64,000 nucleotides of DNA from an uncultured Bacteroidales bacterium. GTDB lineage: Bacteria > Bacteroidota > Bacteroidia > Bacteroidales > UBA932. The DNA lies in NCBI GenBank assembly GCA_905234485.1, contig CAJOHV010000001.1, forward strand, positions 43,744-107,743, given 5' to 3'. The notes beneath the pieces are model-generated. The model was not told the DNA's origin, searched no databases, and saw nothing but the letters and a program-made list of their open reading frames with translations. The stretch's first letter is position 1; each line of letters starts with the position of its first letter. This document shows, one piece after another, positions 61,002 to 64,000 of the stretch. A program made the translations under genes and the position numbers.

Positions 61002-61079
61002 AGTTTCACTAACGACGGAATTCACCCTACCCTTCCCGGTTACGAGGTGATGGAGCGGATCATTCTTAAGGCGCTGTAG
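61002..61079 (+). pseudogene. C-terminal remnant of an SGNH hydrolase gene
   Basis: The plus strand encodes SFTNDGIHPTLPGYEVMERI then ILKAL and a stop at 61077-61079. This matches the end of the hydrolase at 58733 (SYTNDGIHPTLPGYEVMEAI, IKKAL) at 22 of 25 positions, including the catalytic Asp-x-x-His. Upstream the frame stops at TGA. Nothing of the rest of the gene is visible. Confidence 0.8.
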
Positions 61080-61099
61080 CCGACAGCCCCCTGAAACCG

Positions 61100-61672
61100 T
61101 CAGAACTTGTAGACGAATCCGACGGAAAGGCCGTTACCGACGGTAATAATATCGTTTGAATCGACTCCTGCAGAAAAGGCGAAGCCACCGTCGGCCCACA
61201 TCACCGATGCGCCCAAAATATTGATGGACGTTCTCAGTAGGAAATGCCTGCTTAGGTCGTATGTGAGCACCGGCGCAAAATATGCACCGAAAGCCCCTTC
61301 GCTACAATCCTGCTTAGGCGCCAGGTTCAGACCTGCTTCAGCCCACAAGGAAAGACCTGCGAAAGAGAGCACTGAATATGACGCATAGGGGGATATAGTA
61401 AAAAGATTGACATTAGTTGTCTCATTGTGGACAGTAGGGGTGTCTACGACTGTCTGGGATTTTCCATAAGAAAGCCTTGCGCCGAAAGCCCAGTCGCTGT
61501 TAAGAATATATCCCACCTCCGGACTAAAATCAAATGCCTTTGCATTTGTGCCGCTACTTGGTCTGTCAGAGTACGAACCGCTGACGGAGCCCCCGACATA
61601 GACTTGAGCAGATGCAACTGAAGGCACCATAATCATTGCAAATGCAAGAATAACCTTTAAGGTTGTTTTCAT
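61100..61672 (-). CDS. Outer-membrane beta-barrel protein
   Basis: 190 residues with a signal peptide cleaved near ASA-Q (residue 23) and alternating hydrophobic beta strands (VYVGGSVSGSYS, FSPEVGYILNSDWAFGARLSYG, FAGLSLWAEAGLNL, FLLRTSINI). It ends GLSVGFVYKF with the terminal Phe typical of barrels recognised by BamA. An 8-stranded OmpW/OmpX-like barrel is likely. It follows the 61684 gene by 11 nt. Confidence 0.83.
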   Translation of the reverse strand: MKTTLKVILAFAMIMVPSVASAQVYVGGSVSGSYSDRPSSGTNAKAFDFSPEVGYILNSDWAFGARLSYGKSQTVVDTPTVHNETTNVNLFTISPYASYSVLSFAGLSLWAEAGLNLAPKQDCSEGAFGAYFAPVLTYDLSRHFLLRTSINILGASVMWADGGFAFSAGVDSNDIITVGNGLSVGFVYKF

Positions 61673-61683
61673 AATCGAGACGA

Positions 61684-62301
61684 TTAAAAGTTAAACGAAA
61701 GTCCTACTCCGCTGTTTGTTGCTCCCAGCGAAAAGGTCGGATTGTAACTTGCCGAGCGGCTTCCGACGTAGTTCTTGGTATAGTCGTCCAACATAGCGTC
61801 GAGCTTTCTGTTCGCTTTCCGCTGAATCGGAATACCAATGCTGAGGCCTGCGACCCCAACAAGTCCTGCAATAACAGGGGCAAGATAGTCATCGCGCTCA
61901 GCTACTGTTGCCACGGCTGCGGCCGCGAGCGTGACACCTCCAACTGCAGTCACCCATCTACCTGTTTTCTGCTGGGCACGCGCCTTGCGATAATCGCTGC
62001 CATAGACCGAGAAACCTATGTAGTCTGTCAATTCGTGCTTCGAAATACGGCCATTAGGGACATCGAAAGTCTCCACCTTCCCGTTTTCATAAACTATTTT
62101 AGTCACGAACTCAAGTGACATCTTATATTCAGGACCGTCAAGATTGTCGAACGCCTTGTAGTAAAGACTATTGTCGCCGATTTCCGTAACTCTAGCCTCA
62201 ATCGGATTTCCCAAAAGAGAATAAATCTTATCCTGCGCATTTGCGCTCAATGCAGCGCCGAAAAGCAGTATGGCAGCTGCAGCGATAAAACGAATTTTCA
62301 T
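61684..62301 (-). CDS. Exported protein with a membrane-inserting central segment
   Basis: 205 residues from ATG 62301. Signal peptide ends near NAQ (residue 23). The first half (DKIYSLLGNPIEARVTEIGD, KIVYENGKVE) is beta-rich, as in small Bacteroidetes envelope proteins. The centre has two hydrophobic Ala/Gly segments (about 117-131 and 138-158), and the C-terminus ends GVGLSFNF. Function unknown. A C8 tract lies in the promoter spacer. Probably coexpressed with the barrel protein, and divergent from the LytTR regulator. Confidence 0.75.
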   Translation of the reverse strand: MKIRFIAAAAILLFGAALSANAQDKIYSLLGNPIEARVTEIGDNSLYYKAFDNLDGPEYKMSLEFVTKIVYENGKVETFDVPNGRISKHELTDYIGFSVYGSDYRKARAQQKTGRWVTAVGGVTLAAAAVATVAERDDYLAPVIAGLVGVAGLSIGIPIQRKANRKLDAMLDDYTKNYVGSRSASYNPTFSLGATNSGVGLSFNF

Positions 62302-62324
62302 ACTATTATTTATTAGAACAAATG

Positions 62325-62343
62325 CAAAGATAGCCGGGGGGGG
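62325..62343 (-). promoter_or_regulatory. -7 element with an adjacent homopolymeric C8 tract
   Basis: TATCTTTG (62332-62325) fits TAnnTTTG, 24 nt from the ATG at 62301. Immediately upstream on the minus strand is CCCCCCCC-GGC (G8 at 62336-62343 on the plus strand), in the spacer where a length change would alter -33/-7 spacing. Confidence 0.5.
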
Positions 62344-62422
62344 CAATTATCATAATAAAGGTGGTCGAAGCCGACATTTTGGCCGCTGAACGGCACATTT
62401 CAAGGGCTGAAGGAAAAATTAG

Positions 62423-62430
62423 TATCTTTG
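62423..62430 (+). promoter_or_regulatory. -7 element of the LytTR regulator gene
   Basis: TATCTTTG fits TAnnTTTG, 19 nt before ATG 62450. A TTTC about 21 nt upstream may serve as a weak -33 element. Confidence 0.55.
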
Positions 62431-62449
62431 CAGCAAGATTCAAAAAGAA

Positions 62450-63277
62450 ATGTCGAAACAGAAAAAACAGACGGAGAGAGAGATGCATCTCGGGCATTGG
62501 ACGATGCTCGAGATCGCCATAGCGTTCAGCTGGGTGCTATGGAGCATCGTGAATTTTGACGTCCTCAGGCAGATAAGCGGCTGGCCGCTGGTACTCGAAA
62601 TCCTCAAGGAATTCGGGGAGCAGGTGGTCGAGACAACATTGCTGCTGGAACTGTCGCTGCTCTACATCAGGATGATAGTCAAGGCATTCTGGAACAAGGA
62701 ACACAGCATCCGCAACATCCTTCTACAAGTGATGCTGCTTGCGGTGCTCAACGGCATTTCTTCAGTCCTCGTCGCTTATGCCTACCACTGCATCTATCCG
62801 GGCAAAGCAGATATCTTCTCTAAAATCGTATTCACAGATTACCTCGACCTCTCCGTGCTTACTACGGCCTGGCTTGTGGTGTTCCTGATGAACCGCCACA
62901 AAGAAACCTTGGAGGAAGCCGGCAGGTATCGAGAAAGCACAGGCAGCAGGCTCACTCTTGTACGCGGAATAGAAACTATCTTCTGCGACGCCACGGATAT
63001 CAGCTACATTGTCTACTCCGCCGGCACCACGCGAGTCTATCTGAAGGATGGTCGCTGGGGCGATTCATATACTTCCCTACTGAAAGTCTCCGAGACTCTG
63101 CCCGAAGACCGATTCTTCAGAATCAGCCGGCAAGCCATCGTCAACCTCAGCGAAGTTGCAAGCGTCTCACCAGGGAAGGGTCGCGCATTGATCCTGACAC
63201 TAAAGGGTCCTTATTCCTCGGTTCAACTCAAAGTATCGGCTGACATGAAGAAATCCCTCACCGATCGGCTGAAATAG
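62450..63277 (+). CDS. Membrane-bound LytTR transcription regulator
   Basis: 275 residues: four predicted membrane helices in the first 155 residues (about 19-38, 58-78, 88-110 and 130-150) and a C-terminal LytTR DNA-binding domain (about 170-275) with IETIFCDATDISYIVYSAGT, RVYLKDG and EDRFFRISRQAIVNLSEVAS. This is a one-component design with no receiver domain or kinase nearby. The divergent envelope genes at 61100-62301 are candidate targets by position only. A short, charged N-terminus precedes the first helix. Confidence 0.88.
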   Translation: MSKQKKQTEREMHLGHWTMLEIAIAFSWVLWSIVNFDVLRQISGWPLVLEILKEFGEQVVETTLLLELSLLYIRMIVKAFWNKEHSIRNILLQVMLLAVLNGISSVLVAYAYHCIYPGKADIFSKIVFTDYLDLSVLTTAWLVVFLMNRHKETLEEAGRYRESTGSRLTLVRGIETIFCDATDISYIVYSAGTTRVYLKDGRWGDSYTSLLKVSETLPEDRFFRISRQAIVNLSEVASVSPGKGRALILTLKGPYSSVQLKVSADMKKSLTDRLK

Positions 63278-63312
63278 GCAGCAGGCGGCCAGCCGGGATA
63301 TCTTTTACCTGC

Positions 63313-63400
63313 GTGCATACCCTCTCCCGAATTGATGAGGGTATGTTCAAATAAGGGCAAAAACGAACATACCCTCCCGCAAAATGGAGAGGGTATGCAC
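63313..63400. terminator. Nested terminator hairpins between the LytTR and FKBP genes
   Basis: GTGCATACCCTCTCC (63313-63327) pairs perfectly with GGAGAGGGTATGCAC (63386-63400), and GAGGGTATGTTC (63337-63348) with GAACATACCCTC (63365-63376). Alternative short hairpins (63316-63345 and 63368-63397) are each followed by suitable tracts in opposite directions, so the set can end both convergent genes. Confidence 0.75.
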
Positions 63401-63420
63401 GGTTTTTATTGGTCCGGAGA

Positions 63421-64000
63421 TTACTCTGCCTTCTTGCCAACCTTCTCGAGGGTGACGTTGAAGATGAGGGTTGCGCCGGGCTCGATGCCGCCCTGAGGCT
63501 GGCCGTTGTCGCCGTAACCGAGCTTAGCGGGAACGTAGAGCTCGATTTCGCCACCTTCGCCGATGAGGCCGAGGCCTTCCTGCCAACCCTTAACAACACG
63601 GTGGAGGAAGAGCTTTGCTGCATCTCCGTCGGGCTTAGTCTCATCGAATACGGTTCCGTCGAGGAGCTTACCCTGATACCTTACATAGACGGTATCCTGT
63701 CCGACGGGCTTTACATCATTACCCTCGGAGATGATCTTATACTGAAGACCGGAAGCGGAAACCTCAACGCCGGCTTTCTTTGCGTTTGCTGCAAGGAACT
63801 TGTCCTCCTTCTCCTTATTGGTATAGAGGATGAAGTTGCGACGGTCTGAAAGGAACTGGTTGAAGAGCTCATTCATAGTGTTGGGGTCAACACGGAACTG
63901 ATCGGTGAACTCAGGATCACGCTGGTTGCCCTTAGCGTGGATGAAGTCCTCCATACCCTTACGGATCTGAGCATAGTCAAGATCACCGAAGTTGTATCCC
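63421..64000 (-). CDS. FKBP-type peptidyl-prolyl isomerase, N-terminus beyond the window
   Basis: The minus-strand frame is open from the right edge to the stop at 63421, about 193 residues visible. The N-terminal visible part (GYNFGDLDYAQIRKGMEDFI) resembles the helical dimerisation domain of FkpA/Mip proteins. The C-terminal FKBP domain has VYVRYQGKLLDGTVFDET, VVKGWQEGLGLIGEGGEIEL, YVPAKLGYG and IEPGATLIFNVTL. Active-site residues of the fold are mostly kept. Probably a periplasmic or lipoprotein foldase; the signal sequence is outside the window. The internal ATG at 63954 is not the start. Confidence 0.92.
   Translation of the reverse strand, partial: GYNFGDLDYAQIRKGMEDFIHAKGNQRDPEFTDQFRVDPNTMNELFNQFLSDRRNFILYTNKEKEDKFLAANAKKAGVEVSASGLQYKIISEGNDVKPVGQDTVYVRYQGKLLDGTVFDETKPDGDAAKLFLHRVVKGWQEGLGLIGEGGEIELYVPAKLGYGDNGQPQGGIEPGATLIFNVTLEKVGKKAE

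Overview
The window is a contiguous stretch of a Bacteroidales-type genome with fairly high GC for the group. The evidence is TAnnTTTG-type -7 promoter elements, little sign of Shine-Dalgarno sequences, lipoproteins with BACON, fimbrillin-like and SusE/F-like domains, a DUF4369 lipoprotein, Bacteroidetes-style gene neighbourhoods (serC-serA-DUF1015; glycogen synthase with GH57 amylase and debranching enzyme), and a REP-associated tyrosine transposase. Species cannot be fixed from the sequence alone; an uncultured gut Bacteroidales lineage is a reasonable inference. No rRNA, tRNA or CRISPR array was seen.

Layout. 1-5.8 kb: ileS (cut by the window edge), CvpA-like protein, tsaB, then greA-HIT-TlpA-like on the minus strand. 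5.7-8.8 kb: M49 dipeptidyl peptidase coupled to a tiny ORF, and ribF. 8.8-19.2 kb: one long minus-strand operon, xseA-xseB-glgB-debranching enzyme-glycogen synthase-GH57-glgP, running into ribF. 19.3-20.3 kb: the RAYT transposase. 20.3-23.4 kb: engB-prs-small membrane protein-der. 23.6-33.3 kb: an eight-gene operon dnaX-lptB-response regulator-cmk-ispH-efp-rlmH-histidine kinase, with a two-component pair placed at separate positions. 33.4-36.8 kb: plus-strand exported protein, a broken M16 peptidase and an acyltransferase-like protein. 36.85-37.9 kb: a small AT-rich island bounded by 30-bp direct repeats of the 3' end of an OmpA-family gene. 38.6-48.7 kb: yigZ-serC-serA-DUF1015-recQ-dnaG-metG. 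48.9-58.5 kb: a four-gene operon of large surface lipoproteins. 58.7-60 kb: SGNH hydrolase and an acidic-tailed protein. 60.0-61.1 kb: a gene-free, hairpin-rich stretch. 61.1-64 kb: two envelope proteins, a membrane LytTR regulator and an FKBP isomerase cut by the window edge.

The most unusual material is repeat biology. A roughly 75-bp inverted AAGCTTAG repeat (REPIN-like) occurs at three loci. One copy lies inside the 3' end of the RAYT gene, and another supplies the last codons of ribF. A second family, about 125 bp, has a long outer stem, an apparent pseudoknot and small GAA-loop hairpins. It occurs in frame inside ribF and again between xseA and xseB, with compensatory changes between the copies. 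A further long hairpin of similar style opens the 60-kb gene-free region. Four genes (xseA, yigZ, dnaX, and the gene at 33372) place their start codon exactly 6 nt after a perfect TAnnTTTG element, which predicts leaderless transcripts.
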